Assembly (NCBI RefSeq): GCF_029888045.1
Contig: NZ_JARXRN010000025.1
Coordinates: forward strand, 216,368 to 280,367
Reading direction: 5' to 3'
Length of the DNA stretch: 64,000 nt
Origin: Luteimonas rhizosphaericola
GTDB taxonomy: Bacteria; Pseudomonadota; Gammaproteobacteria; Xanthomonadales; Xanthomonadaceae
The translations under genes were made by a program, and so were the position numbers. This document shows positions 43,001-51,927 of the stretch, piece by piece (within the stretch, counting starts at the first letter, position 1; each line of letters opens with the position of its first letter). Below the pieces are notes generated by a model. That model did not search any database. It saw only the letters and a program-made list of their open reading frames with translations, and had not been told where the DNA came from.

Positions 43001-44635
43001 ATGTCAACGCATCCCAACACCGTCGCCGCTCCGATCGAGCACGTCCACACCGACGAACACGGCCACCGGCAGTCGTTCGTCGAGCGCTGGTTCTTCTCCA
43101 CGAACCACAAGGACATCGGCACGCTGTACCTGCTGTTCTCGTTCGTGATGTTCATCATCGGCGCGGCGATGAGCGTGGTCATCCGCACCGAGCTGGCGGT
43201 GCCGGGCCTGCAGCACGTCAGCCCCGAGTTCTTCAACCAGATGACCACCATGCACGCGCTGGTGATGATCTTCGGCGGCGTGATGCCGGCCTTCGTGGGC
43301 CTGGCGAACTGGATGGTGCCGCTGCAGATCGGCGCGCCGGACATGGCGCTGCCGCGCATGAACAACTGGTCGTTCTGGATCCTGCCGTTCGCCTTCACCC
43401 TGCTGCTGATGACGCTGTTCCTGCCCGGCGGCGGCCCGGCCGGCGGCTGGACGCTGTACCCGCCGCTGTCGCTGCAGGGCGGCTACAACGTGGCGTTCGT
43501 GATCTTCGCCATCCACATGATGGGCATCAGCTCGATCATGGGCGCGATCAACGTCATTGCGACCATCCTCAACATGCGCGCCCCGGGCGTGGACCTGCTG
43601 AAGATGCCGATCTTCTGCTGGGCGTGGCTGATCACCGCGTTCCTGCTGATCGCGGTGATGCCGGTGCTGGCCGGCGCGGTCACCATGCTGCTGACCGACA
43701 AGTTCTTCGCGACCTCGTTCTTCAACGCCGCCGGCGGCGGCGACCCGGTGATGTACCAGCACATCTTCTGGTTCTTCGGGCATCCCGAGGTCTACATCAT
43801 GATCCTCCCGGCGTTCGGCATCGTGTCGGAGATCATCCCGACCTTCAGCCGCAAGCCGCTGTTCGGCTACCAGGCGATGGTGTACGCCACGGCCTCGATC
43901 GCGTTCCTGTCGTTCATCGTGTGGGCGCACCACATGTTCACGGTGGGCATGCCGCTGGGCGGCGAGATCTACTTCATGTTCGCGACCATGCTGATCGCGA
44001 TCCCCACCGGCGTGAAGGTGTTCAACTGGGTCAGCACGATGTGGCGCGGCTCGATCAGCTTCGAGTCGCCGATGCTGTGGTCGATCGCGTTCGTGATCCT
44101 GTTCACCATCGGCGGGTTCTCCGGCCTGATGCTCGCGATCGTGCCCGCGGACTTCCAGTACCACGACACGTACTTCGTGGTCGCGCACTTCCACTACGTG
44201 CTGGTGACCGGCGCGCTGTTCGCGATCATCGCCGCGGTGTACTACTGGTGGCCGAAGTGGACCGGGCGCATGTACAACGAGACCTGGGCCAAGTTCCACT
44301 TCTGGTGGACGATGGTGTTCGTGAACCTGCTGTTCTTCCCGCAGCACTTCCTGGGCCTGGCCGGCATGCCGCGCCGCATTCCGGACTACAACGTGGTGTT
44401 CGCGGACTGGAACCTGATCAGCTCGATCGGCGCGTTCGGCATGTTCGTCACTCCATTCATGATGTTCTTCGTGCTGTGGCATTCGCTGAAGCACGGCGCG
44501 CCGGCCGCGGCGCGGTCGTGGGACAGCGCGCGGGGCCTGGAATGGACCGTGCCGTCGCCGGCGCCGCACCACACCTTCGGCACCCCACCGGTGCTGCGTC
44601 CGGGCGACCTGGCGCACGACGACGTGGCGCACTGA
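43001..44635 (+). CDS. ctaD: Cytochrome c oxidase subunit I
   Basis: The 544-residue catalytic subunit with 12 transmembrane helices, carrying heme a and the heme a3-CuB site that reduces oxygen and pumps protons. Ligands and motifs seen: TMHALVMIFGG (heme a His), FFGHPEVYIMILPAFG (CuB His with the cross-linked Tyr), WAHHMFTVG (two CuB His) and VAHFHYVLVTGALF (heme a3 and a His). The start STNHKDIGTLYLLF is typical of A-type oxidases. It follows ctaC by 23 bp. Confidence 0.97.
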   Translation: MSTHPNTVAAPIEHVHTDEHGHRQSFVERWFFSTNHKDIGTLYLLFSFVMFIIGAAMSVVIRTELAVPGLQHVSPEFFNQMTTMHALVMIFGGVMPAFVGLANWMVPLQIGAPDMALPRMNNWSFWILPFAFTLLLMTLFLPGGGPAGGWTLYPPLSLQGGYNVAFVIFAIHMMGISSIMGAINVIATILNMRAPGVDLLKMPIFCWAWLITAFLLIAVMPVLAGAVTMLLTDKFFATSFFNAAGGGDPVMYQHIFWFFGHPEVYIMILPAFGIVSEIIPTFSRKPLFGYQAMVYATASIAFLSFIVWAHHMFTVGMPLGGEIYFMFATMLIAIPTGVKVFNWVSTMWRGSISFESPMLWSIAFVILFTIGGFSGLMLAIVPADFQYHDTYFVVAHFHYVLVTGALFAIIAAVYYWWPKWTGRMYNETWAKFHFWWTMVFVNLLFFPQHFLGLAGMPRRIPDYNVVFADWNLISSIGAFGMFVTPFMMFFVLWHSLKHGAPAAARSWDSARGLEWTVPSPAPHHTFGTPPVLRPGDLAHDDVAH

Positions 44636-44644
44636 CGGCGCGAT

Positions 44645-44794
44645 ATGGCGATCGAGATGACACCGGCCCCGCAGCACGACGGCGACGACGCGGCCCTGCG
44701 CCGCCGTCGCGCGGTGCGCACGGCCGTGATCGTCGGCGCGATCGCGGTGGCGATCTACGTCGCCTTCATCGCGTCCGGGGTGATCGGGCGATGA
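44645..44794 (+). CDS. Small single-helix protein in the oxidase operon
   Basis: A 49-residue open frame: polar N-terminus MAIEMTPAPQHDGDD, a basic cluster RRRRAVR, then one helix TAVIVGAIAVAIYVAFIASG. It starts 9 bp after ctaD and its stop overlaps the ctaG start as ATGA. Single-span mini proteins between ctaD and ctaG are common in proteobacterial operons and are annotated as oxidase small assembly factors (CoxF type). The position and the topology support a real gene; the assembly role is inferred. Confidence 0.7.
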   Translation: MAIEMTPAPQHDGDDAALRRRRAVRTAVIVGAIAVAIYVAFIASGVIGR

Positions 44795-45372
44795 GTGCGC
44801 CGGCACCCGGCAAGGGCATCGCGAAGCTGGCGGCGATCTCGCTGGGCGCGTTCGTGTTCACCTTCTCGCTGGTGCCGCTCTACCGGATCGCGTGCGAGAA
44901 GGTGTTCGGCATTCGCCTGGACAACACCGCCGCAGACGCCTCCGCGGTCGCGTCGGCGGTGCCGGATGAGCGCTGGGTGACGGTGGAATTCGACGGCAGC
45001 GTGAACTCGAAGCTGCCCTGGGGCTTCCGTCCCAACGCCACCCGCATGCGCGTGCGCGTGGGCGAGCAGTACGAGGCCACCTACGCCGCGCACAACAACG
45101 GCGCGCGGGCGATCGTCGGCAGCGCGACACCGTCGGTGGCGCCAGCGCGCGCCTCGGGCTACTTCGCCAAGACCGAGTGCTTCTGCTTCACCGCGCAGAC
45201 CCTGCAGGCCGGCGAGACGCGCGACCTGCCGGTGCGCTTCATCGTCGACCCGTCGCTGCCGGCCGACGTGCACACCATCACCCTGTCGTACACCTTCTTC
45301 AAGAACGACGTGCTCACCGAACGCCTCGCGGCGGCGGCGCCGTCGTCGACCGTGCCGCATTCGGCCCCCTGA
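44791..45372 (+). CDS. ctaG: Cytochrome c oxidase assembly factor CtaG/Cox11
   Basis: A 193-residue copper chaperone that delivers copper to the CuB site of subunit I. One N-terminal anchor helix (about 12-32, AAISLGAFVFTFSLVPLYRI) is followed by Cys34 in IACEKVFG. The copper-binding motif is ECFCFTAQTLQAGE, and VRFIVDPSLPADVHTITLSYTFF is the conserved C-terminal block. The start overlaps the small upstream gene by ATGA. Confidence 0.95.
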   Translation: MSAPAPGKGIAKLAAISLGAFVFTFSLVPLYRIACEKVFGIRLDNTAADASAVASAVPDERWVTVEFDGSVNSKLPWGFRPNATRMRVRVGEQYEATYAAHNNGARAIVGSATPSVAPARASGYFAKTECFCFTAQTLQAGETRDLPVRFIVDPSLPADVHTITLSYTFFKNDVLTERLAAAAPSSTVPHSAP

Positions 45373-45397
45373 CCCAACGCAATCCGGACTCCACACC

Positions 45398-46282
45398 ATG
45401 GCCCAGACCCACGCCCACCCGAGCGACCCGAACGTGTATTTCGTGCCGCACGGCAGCCGCTGGCCGGTGTACGCCTCGGTCGCGCTGTTCGTGGCGATGC
45501 TCGGCTTCGCCACCTGGCTCAACGACGTCAGCTGGGGCAAGGCGACGTTCCTGGTCGGCGTGGCCGGGCTGTCGTTCATCCTGTTCAAGTGGTTCGCCGA
45601 TGTGGTGCTCGAGTCGGTGTCGGGCTACTACAACAAGCAGGTCGACGTCTCGTTCCGGATGGGGATGGTGTGGTTCATCTTCTCGGAAGTGATGTTCTTC
45701 GCTGCGTTCTTCGGCGCCCTGTTCTACGCCCGCCAGTTCGCGCTGCCGTGGCTGGGCGGGGCCGGCGACGGCGTGGCCACCAACTACCTGCTGTGGGAAG
45801 GCTACAGCGCCGCGTGGCCGACCGCCGGCCCCGGCAGTGTCGGCGGCAGCTTCCAGACCATCCCCGCCTGGGGCCTGCCGCTGCTCAACACCCTGATCCT
45901 GCTGACCTCGGGCGTGACCGTCACCATCGCCCACCACGCGCTCAAGGCCGGCCATCGCACCCAGCTGCTGGTGTTCCTGGGGCTGACCGTGCTGTTGGGC
46001 TGCGTGTTCCTGTTCTTCCAGGCCGAGGAATACGTCCACGCCTACCGCGACCTCAACCTGACGCTGGGTTCGGGCATCTACGGCTCGACGTTCTTCATGC
46101 TCACCGGCTTCCACGGCCTGCACGTCACGCTCGGCACGCTGATGCTGGCGATCATCTGGCTGCGCTGCGCCAAGGGTCATTTCACCAAGGAGAACCACTT
46201 CGCGTTCGAGGCGGTGGCCTGGTACTGGCACTTCGTCGACGTGGTGTGGCTGGGGCTGTTCCTGTTCGTCTATGTGCTTTGA
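45398..46282 (+). CDS. ctaE: Cytochrome c oxidase subunit III
   Basis: A 294-residue, seven-helix subunit of the aa3 oxidase that stabilises proton pumping. Family blocks are YFVPHGSRWPVYAS, MVWFIFSEVMFFAAFFGALF, TSGVTVTIAHHAL, FQAEEYVHAYRDLNL, FFMLTGFHGLHVTLGTLM and the terminal WYWHFVDVVWLGLFLFVYVL (all conserved His/Glu seen). It follows ctaG by 25 bp. A symmetric terminator lies beyond its stop. Confidence 0.96.
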   Translation: MAQTHAHPSDPNVYFVPHGSRWPVYASVALFVAMLGFATWLNDVSWGKATFLVGVAGLSFILFKWFADVVLESVSGYYNKQVDVSFRMGMVWFIFSEVMFFAAFFGALFYARQFALPWLGGAGDGVATNYLLWEGYSAAWPTAGPGSVGGSFQTIPAWGLPLLNTLILLTSGVTVTIAHHALKAGHRTQLLVFLGLTVLLGCVFLFFQAEEYVHAYRDLNLTLGSGIYGSTFFMLTGFHGLHVTLGTLMLAIIWLRCAKGHFTKENHFAFEAVAWYWHFVDVVWLGLFLFVYVL

Positions 46283-46350
46283 CGGCCCCGTCCGGGCCAC
46301 CGGGGATCGGGGATCGGAACAGCGCGATCGCCATGATCCGAAGCAGGAGG

Positions 46351-46368
46351 GCGCCGGCATGCCGGCGC
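46351..46368. terminator. Bidirectional terminator between ctaE and the TTM gene
   Basis: The perfect 18-bp palindrome GCGCCGGCATGCCGGCGC is followed on the plus strand by TTTCCGTTTCTG. It lies between convergent genes, 69 bp after ctaE and 32 bp after the end of the leftward gene, so it can serve both. Confidence 0.6.
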
Positions 46369-46400
46369 TTTCCGTTTCTGCGGGGCCACCGCGTCCGGCG

Positions 46401-46628
46401 CTAGCCCGGGTTGCGACCGACGCCGTGGAACTCGATCCAGCCCATGTGGTTGGCCAGCAGCACCAGCAGGATCAGTCCCACCGACAGCGCAATGCGCTTG
46501 GTCAGCGCGTTGACGGTGCGCTTGCTCTGGCCCTTGTCGACCAGCATGTAGTACAGGCCGGCGCCCAGGTTCCACAGGATCAGCGCCAGGAAGGCGACGA
46601 TCACCAGCGTCTTCAGCGAATCGTTCAT
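46401..46628 (-). CDS. Twin-transmembrane (DUF2909-type) protein
   Basis: A 75-residue protein with two hydrophobic helices (VIVAFLALILWNLGAGLYYM and IALSVGLILLVLLANHMGW) joined by DKGQSKRTVNALTKR. This is the DUF2909/TTM layout found opposite SURF1 in oxidase clusters of gammaproteobacteria. Function is not established, and the conserved place suggests a link to oxidase biogenesis. I chose ATG at 46628 (MNDSLKTLV); TTG and GTG just upstream are less likely. Confidence 0.85.
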   Translation of the reverse strand: MNDSLKTLVIVAFLALILWNLGAGLYYMLVDKGQSKRTVNALTKRIALSVGLILLVLLANHMGWIEFHGVGRNPG

Positions 46629-46675
46629 CACCAACTCCGGGCAGGGCTGCGGGGCCGGGCGGCATTATCGCAGCC

Positions 46676-47407
46676 GTGCGGGATCCGGGCGTGAGCAGGC
46701 GCGCCACGCTGGTTGCCGGCTGGACGCTGGCGCTGCTGGCGATCGCGGCCTTCGCCGCGCTCGGGCGCTGGCAGCTCTCGCGCATGCACGAGAAGCAGGC
46801 GCTGCTCGACGCGGTGGCCGCGACGCTCGCCGACCGCAATCCCCGGCCGTTGTCGGCCGCGGCCGACGCGTCGCGCGCGCGCACGTTCGACTGGGCCGCC
46901 GGCGAAGGCGAGTTCCTGCCGGCGCCGGCGGTACTGCTCGACAACCAGCAGCGCGGCGGCCGTGCGGGCGTGCGCGTGTACCGCGCCTTCGCACCGGTCG
47001 GCGCACCGCCGCTGCTGGTCGAACTGGGCTGGTTGCCGGTACCGCCGGACCGCAGCATGCCCGTGTCGCCGCCGATCGCGGGACGGCAGCGCGTGCAGGG
47101 CCTGCTCGCGCCGCCGCCGTCGGCCGGCCTGGCCGATGCGGCGCCGGCGAGCACCGCCCACGGCAACCTGCTGGCGATCCGGCTCGACGGGGCCGCGCTG
47201 CCGGCCGGGCTCGGACTCGACGGGCTGCCGCCGCGGGTGCTCAAGCTCGACCCGGCGCTGCCGCTCGGCCACGCGCGCGACCTCGACGTGCTGCCCAACA
47301 CCCTGCCGCCGGACAAGCACCTGGGCTACGCGGTGCAGTGGTTCGGCCTCGCGCTCGCGGTGCTGGTCACCGCGCTGATCCTCACCTTCCGCCGGTCCCG
47401 CCGATGA
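46676..47407 (+). CDS. SURF1-family oxidase assembly protein
   Basis: A 243-residue inner-membrane protein with helices at the N-terminus (about 8-30, then GRWQLSRMHEKQALLDA) and C-terminus (about 216-238). The GRWQ motif after the first helix and the LDNQQRGGRAGVRVYRAF, LVELGWLPVP and KHLGYAVQWFGLA blocks are SURF1 hallmarks. It helps place heme a in subunit I. The start is GTG at 46676 or GTG at 46691, neither with a strong ribosome site. The gene overlaps the next by ATGA. Confidence 0.9.
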   Translation: MRDPGVSRRATLVAGWTLALLAIAAFAALGRWQLSRMHEKQALLDAVAATLADRNPRPLSAAADASRARTFDWAAGEGEFLPAPAVLLDNQQRGGRAGVRVYRAFAPVGAPPLLVELGWLPVPPDRSMPVSPPIAGRQRVQGLLAPPPSAGLADAAPASTAHGNLLAIRLDGAALPAGLGLDGLPPRVLKLDPALPLGHARDLDVLPNTLPPDKHLGYAVQWFGLALAVLVTALILTFRRSRR

Positions 47408-47973
47408 ACGCCCCCCTCCCCGCGCCGCAGCGCGCCCGCAATCGCGGCATGCTGGTCCTGATCGTGGTCCTGTTCCTGGGCAGCGCGCTGGTGGCCGGCG
47501 CGCTGCGGTTCTCCGGCTGGCGGCCCGAGGGCACGCGCAACCACGGCGAACTGCTCGACCCGCCGGGCGACCTGCGCACGGTGGCACCGCGGCTGCGGGA
47601 CGGCGGGGAATACGCCTGGCGGCCGGCGGAGCGCACCTGGCGCATCGCGCTGGCGCCGCCCGCGGACTGCGCGGCGGCGTGCGTGGAACTCTCGCGCCAG
47701 CTCGATACCGTGTGGCAGCTGTTCGGCCACCGCGCCGACCACGTCCACATCCTCTGGATCGGCACTCCGCCCGTCGGCGCGGTGCGCAATGCCGCCTGGC
47801 GCGAACTGGCGCCGGACCCCGCGCTGCTGCAGGCGCTGCCGCGGCGCGAGGACCCGGCCGGCACCCCGGTGTACGTGATCGACCCGAACGGCTTCGTCAT
47901 CCTGCGCTACCCTCCCGGCTCCGATCCGGGCCACCTGCGCGAAGACGTGGCCCGCCTGCTCAAGCTCAGATGA
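47404..47973 (+). CDS. SCO-like thioredoxin-fold protein with CxxxC
   Basis: A 189-residue membrane-anchored protein with one helix (about 17-37, LVLIVVLFLGSALVAGAL). The periplasmic domain has CAAAC, a Cys-x3-Cys in the place of the copper site of SCO/PrrC proteins. Strands HVHILWIG and TPVYVIDPNGFVILRYPP are as in thioredoxin folds. The canonical SCO metal-binding His is not obvious. Genes like this sit between SURF1 and ctaA in many gammaproteobacteria. A copper or thiol role in CuA assembly is inferred. It overlaps both neighbours by ATGA. Confidence 0.75.
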   Translation: MNAPLPAPQRARNRGMLVLIVVLFLGSALVAGALRFSGWRPEGTRNHGELLDPPGDLRTVAPRLRDGGEYAWRPAERTWRIALAPPADCAAACVELSRQLDTVWQLFGHRADHVHILWIGTPPVGAVRNAAWRELAPDPALLQALPRREDPAGTPVYVIDPNGFVILRYPPGSDPGHLREDVARLLKLR

Positions 47974-49184
47974 TGTCGACCCCCGCTCCCGTCCCCTCGC
48001 GCCCGCTGGTGCACCGGCACTTCCACCGCATCGCCTGGCTGGCGGTGGCGCTGACGTTCGGCGTGATCGTGTTCGGCGCCTTCGTGCGGCTGTCCGATGC
48101 CGGCCTGAGCTGCCCGGACTGGCCCACCTGCTACGGCCGCGCGACCTGGCCGCAGGCGGTGGACGAGGCCAGCGGCCACGCGGCCAGCGCGATCCGCCCG
48201 TTCGAGGACCACAAGGCCTGGCGCGAGCAGGTGCACCGCCACCTCGCCGCGACCCTGGGCGTGCTGGTGCTGGTGCTGGCGCTGCTCGCCGCGCGCCGGC
48301 GCCGTTTCGGCGTGGCGCTGGTGCTGGTGGCCTCCGCGCTGGTGGCGGGAGCCATTCCGCTGTACATGCGCGGCCAGATCGGGGCGGCGCTTGCGGTCGC
48401 CGGGCTGGGCGAGGCGATGCTGCTGGGCGCGGCGGTCGCCTGGGCCCGACGCACGGCCGCCGGCGGCCCGCGCGATCTCGCGCCCGCCGCCGCACTCACC
48501 CTGGCGGTGGTGATCTTCCAGGCGCTGCTGGGCAAGTGGACGGTCACGATGCTGCTCAAGCCGGTGATCGTGATGGGCCACCTGCTGGGCGGCATGCTGA
48601 CGTTCTCGCTGCTGGCGTGGATGGCCTGGCGTGCCACCCACCTGCCGATCGTGCTGGCCGACGCGCGCGCGCTGCGGCGCTGGCTGGTCGCGGCGGTGGC
48701 GGTGCTCGGCGTGCAGATCGCGCTCGGCGGCTGGGTCAGCGCCAACTACGCCGCGCTGGCCTGCGGCGCCGGCGGCTGGACCACCGCACAGGCCCATTAC
48801 ATCGACTTCCCCAAGTGCGTCGGCCAGTGGTGGCCGCCGTCCGATTTCCGCGAAGGCTTCGTGCTCTGGCGCGGCGTGGGCGTGGACTACGAGGGCGGGG
48901 TGCTCGACGGCGCGTCGCGCATCGCGATCCAGATGGCGCACCGGCTGTTCGCGGTGGTGGCCGCGGGCGTGCTGCTGGCGCTGTCGTGGCGCCTGTCGCG
49001 CACGCCGGGCCTGCGCGGCTGGGCGCTGGCGCTCGCGCTGCTCACCGTCTCGCAGGTGCTGCTCGGCGTGCTCAACGTGAAGCTGTCGCTGCCACTGCCG
49101 GTGGCGGTGATGCACAACGGCGGCGCGGCGCTGCTGCTGTTCGCGCTGGTGTCGCTGCTGGCGCGCCTGCGGCGCGCGGGCTGA
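47970..49184 (+). CDS. ctaA: Heme A synthase (Cox15/CtaA)
   Basis: A 404-residue membrane protein with about eight helices that converts heme O to heme [22 protein letters not shown] is the family's first conserved block, with the Cys pair. Heme-ligand histidines are seen in [42 protein letters not shown] and [27 protein letters not shown] and the Cys near DFPKC form the second loop. Two adjacent ATGs (47970, 47973); the first overlaps the SCO-like stop. Confidence 0.95.
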   Translation: MMSTPAPVPSRPLVHRHFHRIAWLAVALTFGVIVFGAFVRLSDAGLSCPDWPTCYGRATWPQAVDEASGHAASAIRPFEDHKAWREQVHRHLAATLGVLVLVLALLAARRRRFGVALVLVASALVAGAIPLYMRGQIGAALAVAGLGEAMLLGAAVAWARRTAAGGPRDLAPAAALTLAVVIFQALLGKWTVTMLLKPVIVMGHLLGGMLTFSLLAWMAWRATHLPIVLADARALRRWLVAAVAVLGVQIALGGWVSANYAALACGAGGWTTAQAHYIDFPKCVGQWWPPSDFREGFVLWRGVGVDYEGGVLDGASRIAIQMAHRLFAVVAAGVLLALSWRLSRTPGLRGWALALALLTVSQVLLGVLNVKLSLPLPVAVMHNGGAALLLFALVSLLARLRRAG

Positions 49185-49329
49185 GGCCGGTGCGCGGCCT
49201 CCCTGCACAGCCGGGTGCCCTGGCGCGTTCCAGCGTCGCAGCGGCGAGCGCCGGCCTTTCGCGCGCGCGCATGCCTGGCGCGGGCACCCCGGGTCGCGTC
49301 GCGCTCGGCCGCTCCGTGGTGGCGGGCCG

Positions 49330-50268
49330 ATGAGCGCTGCACGCGCCTTCGACCTGCGTCCGTACTGGGCGCTGACCAAGCCGCGCGTGGTGGCGCTGAT
49401 CGTGTTCACCGCGCTGGTGGGGATGTTCCTCGCGGTGCCGGGCCTGCCGCCTTGGCGCGAGGCGGTGTTCGGGCTGCTCGGCATCTGGCTGGCCGCGGCC
49501 TCGGCCGCCGCGATCAACCACCTGATCGACCAGCGCATCGACAAGGTCATGGTGCGCACCGCCGACCGCCCGCTCGCCACCGGCGCGCTGCGCCCGGCGC
49601 AGGTGCTGGCGTTCGCGGTCGCGCTGGGCGCGCTGTCGATGGCGCTGCTGGTGGCGCTGGTGAACCCGCTCACCGCCGCGCTCACCTTCGCTTCGCTGAT
49701 CGGCTACGCGGTGGTCTACACCGGCTTCCTCAAGCGCGCCACGCCACAGAACATCGTCATCGGCGGCATCGCCGGCGCGGCGCCGCCGCTGCTGGGCTGG
49801 GCCGCGGTGACGAACATGCAGGGGCAGTGGGACTGGGCCCACGCGCTGCTGCTGGTGCTGATCATCTTCGTGTGGACGCCGCCGCATTTCTGGGCGCTGG
49901 CGATCTTCCGCCGCGACGACTACGCGCGTGCGCTGGTACCGATGCTGCCGGTGACCCACGGCGTGGCCTACACCCGCTGGCAGATCCTGTTCTACACCGT
50001 GCTGCTGTGCGTGGTGACCCTGCTGCCGGTGGCGATCGGCATGAGCGGGCTGTTCTACCTCGGCGGCGCGGTGGTGCTGGGCCTGGTGTTCCTGTGGTAC
50101 GCCTGGCGCCTGCTCGATCCACCGGACGAGCTGTTCGCGATGAAGGTGTTCAACTACTCGGTGGTGTACCTGATGGCGCTGTTCGCGTTCCTGCTGCTCG
50201 ACCACTGGCTGCTGCCGTGGATCGATCCGGCGCCGGTGCAGGCGTTCGAGCTGCAGCGCGTCGGCTGA
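49330..50268 (+). CDS. ctaB: Protoheme IX farnesyltransferase (heme O synthase)
   Basis: A 312-residue UbiA-family prenyltransferase with about nine helices that adds farnesyl to heme B to make heme O, the substrate of CtaA. The first Asp motif is [19 protein letters not shown], and [20 protein letters not shown] is the second conserved loop. [17 protein letters not shown] is also typical. It starts 145 bp after ctaA and ends 12 bp before the convergent immunity-like gene. Confidence 0.96.
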   Translation: MSAARAFDLRPYWALTKPRVVALIVFTALVGMFLAVPGLPPWREAVFGLLGIWLAAASAAAINHLIDQRIDKVMVRTADRPLATGALRPAQVLAFAVALGALSMALLVALVNPLTAALTFASLIGYAVVYTGFLKRATPQNIVIGGIAGAAPPLLGWAAVTNMQGQWDWAHALLLVLIIFVWTPPHFWALAIFRRDDYARALVPMLPVTHGVAYTRWQILFYTVLLCVVTLLPVAIGMSGLFYLGGAVVLGLVFLWYAWRLLDPPDELFAMKVFNYSVVYLMALFAFLLLDHWLLPWIDPAPVQAFELQRVG

Positions 50269-50280
50269 GACCTGCAGGCG

Positions 50281-50670
50281 TCAGGCCGGCCGCGCGCGCT
50301 CCGCGACTTCGGCCAGCGTCGCGGGCGTGATTTCCCACTGCGCCGCCTCGTCGTAGACGAACTCGGCGTGCAGCCTGCCGCCGGCGCGGCGCAACTGGAT
50401 CACGCACACCGTCCACGGCGCCCGGCCGTCGACGCGGGTCGCCTCGCGCAGCTCGTCCAGGCGCGCGCCGATGGTGTCGAGCGCGGCCTGCGGCGTCGCC
50501 GCGCGCGGCGCCTCGCCGTCGCGATAGCCGAAGCCGCTGATCCGGCGCGCATCGCCGGCGTAGTCGGCGATCAGCGCATAGCCGTCCAGGTCGTGTCCGG
50601 CGGTGGCGATGTCGCGCACCAGCAGTTCGCCGATGCCGCGCACCAGCGCGTCCTTGTCGGCGCCGCTCAA
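50281..50670 (-). CDS. Probable YezG/DUF600-type immunity protein
   Basis: A 129-residue acidic cytosolic protein that follows the nuclease toxin gene and overlaps its stop as TTGA (TTG start at 50670; a GTG about 27 nt inside is an alternative). The C-terminal half, LDTIGARLDELREATR, WTVCVIQLRRAGGRLHAEF and VYDEAAQWEI, resembles DUF600/YezG proteins, which neutralise YeeF-type nuclease toxins in Bacillus and accompany such toxins elsewhere. The resemblance is moderate, and the assignment leans on the coupling to a toxin with the matching nuclease class. Confidence 0.6.
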   Translation of the reverse strand: MSGADKDALVRGIGELLVRDIATAGHDLDGYALIADYAGDARRISGFGYRDGEAPRAATPQAALDTIGARLDELREATRVDGRAPWTVCVIQLRRAGGRLHAEFVYDEAAQWEITPATLAEVAERARPA

Positions 50671-51908
50671 GCGCGCATCCCGATCATCGAATCCATGTCC
50701 TCGCGCGCGATCCGGTCGAACACCTGGCCTGCCTCGTTGTCGAACACCACCAGCTGCGGATCATAGACCGTGCGTCCGCTGGCCGGGTCGATCACTTCGT
50801 AGTCCACCCGCACTTCGTCGGGGCGGCGCGTGTTCTCCGGCCCCAGCGTGACCTGGATGCGCACGTCCATGCCCGCGCCCAGCCAGTCAGCCCATTCCTG
50901 CTCCATCGCGGCGAACACGCGCTGGTTGAAGTGGCTCTGCTGCGGGAACATGTTCACCGGCCCGTGGCCGTTGACGAAGCGGTAGGCGATCACGTGGCCG
51001 ACGTCGTCGCCGCTGCCCTTCATGTCGTTGTCGGCGCGGAAGCGGCTCTGCGCGTTGGCCTCGATGCGGTCGGACTCGCGGCCGCCGCTGCCCGGCTCCC
51101 AGGTCAGCGTGGCGTCGGCCGAGCGCGGGCGTCCGCTGTCGTCGAGCGTCCACACGACTTCATTGGTCTCGCCGCTGCCGGTCTCGGTCACGGTGCCGGT
51201 GATCGCGCGCCCGTCCACGTCCTCGGCGATGCGTACGCTCGCCTCGTGCGGGGTGCCGTCGAGCAGCATGCGGGTGTAGCCGGCGCGGTCGGTGCCGGCC
51301 GGGTCGTCGAGCAGCGCGGTGTGGCGGATGAAATCCTGCCGGTCCGCCGGGAGCGACGCCGGCCCGCCGTCGCGCGGCGCGTCGAACAGGGCCTGGCTGG
51401 CGGTCATCACCCGCAGTTCGCCATCCGCGGTCATCTCCAGCGACAGGCGCACGTCGCTGACGGCGCCCAGTCCGTTGGCCTTCGCCAGCGCCTGGAAGCT
51501 GGCCTCCAGCGGCGTGCCGAGCGTGTCGGCGCCCTGGATCTCGATCCGCGTCCGCGGCGGAATGGTCGAAGGGTCGAACGGGTTCACCTCGCGCATCTGC
51601 AGCGGGCTCGCGTGCTCGTTGCGCAGGGTGACGCTGTAGCGCACCTCGACCGACTGCGGCGCGACGCCCGGCGCCGATGCCTCCACCGTGCCCGAGGCCG
51701 CGTAGTGGGTGTTCCACTGGTCGGCGCGCTCGTCCTGCAGCCGGACCGAGGCCGGGTCGAGTGCGAAGCGGACGTCCGCCGGATCGGCGGCGAGCAGGTC
51801 CGGCCCGAAGCCGGGCACTGCGCCGGCGAAGGCGGGCGGGGCCGACCATCCGGGCCAGTCGCCCCCGGGAGCCGTCGGCGGCGGGAAGCGGAACGTCTCG
51901 TCCATCAT
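50667..51908 (-). CDS. Probable DNA/RNA non-specific endonuclease toxin
   Basis: A 413-residue protein with no signal peptide or membrane helix. Residues 1-250 are unrecognised and rich in beta-type sequence (VEVRYSVTLRNEHASPLQM; FRFPPPTAPGG at the start). Residues about 255-385 match Endonuclea_NS_2-type nucleases: DDVGHVIAYRF (301-311, D-x-GH), NMFPQQSHFN with Asn319 and Asn328, then EQEWADWL and VRIQVTLGPENTRRPDEVRVD. This domain ends many polymorphic toxins. The coupled downstream gene looks like its immunity protein. No PAAR, Rhs, LXG or clear XVIPCD delivery domain is visible, so the export route is unknown. A perfect 16-bp palindrome lies 20 bp upstream. Confidence 0.75.
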   Translation of the reverse strand: MMDETFRFPPPTAPGGDWPGWSAPPAFAGAVPGFGPDLLAADPADVRFALDPASVRLQDERADQWNTHYAASGTVEASAPGVAPQSVEVRYSVTLRNEHASPLQMREVNPFDPSTIPPRTRIEIQGADTLGTPLEASFQALAKANGLGAVSDVRLSLEMTADGELRVMTASQALFDAPRDGGPASLPADRQDFIRHTALLDDPAGTDRAGYTRMLLDGTPHEASVRIAEDVDGRAITGTVTETGSGETNEVVWTLDDSGRPRSADATLTWEPGSGGRESDRIEANAQSRFRADNDMKGSGDDVGHVIAYRFVNGHGPVNMFPQQSHFNQRVFAAMEQEWADWLGAGMDVRIQVTLGPENTRRPDEVRVDYEVIDPASGRTVYDPQLVVFDNEAGQVFDRIAREDMDSMIGMRA

Positions 51909-51927
51909 GCGCAGGCCGGGGGCGTGC

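Noticed and set aside
49190-49333. 47-codon plus-strand frame overlapping ctaB by ATGA
   Set aside because: The overlap is suggestive, but the composition (Ala/Gly/Arg/Ser) lacks any hydrophobic or helical pattern and it is probably the tail of a shadow frame.
50667-51908. XVIPCD signal of X-type T4SS effectors in the toxin
   Set aside because: A stretch near residues 145-195 loosely recalls it, but that domain belongs at the C-terminus and the conserved motifs are not clear; not claimed.
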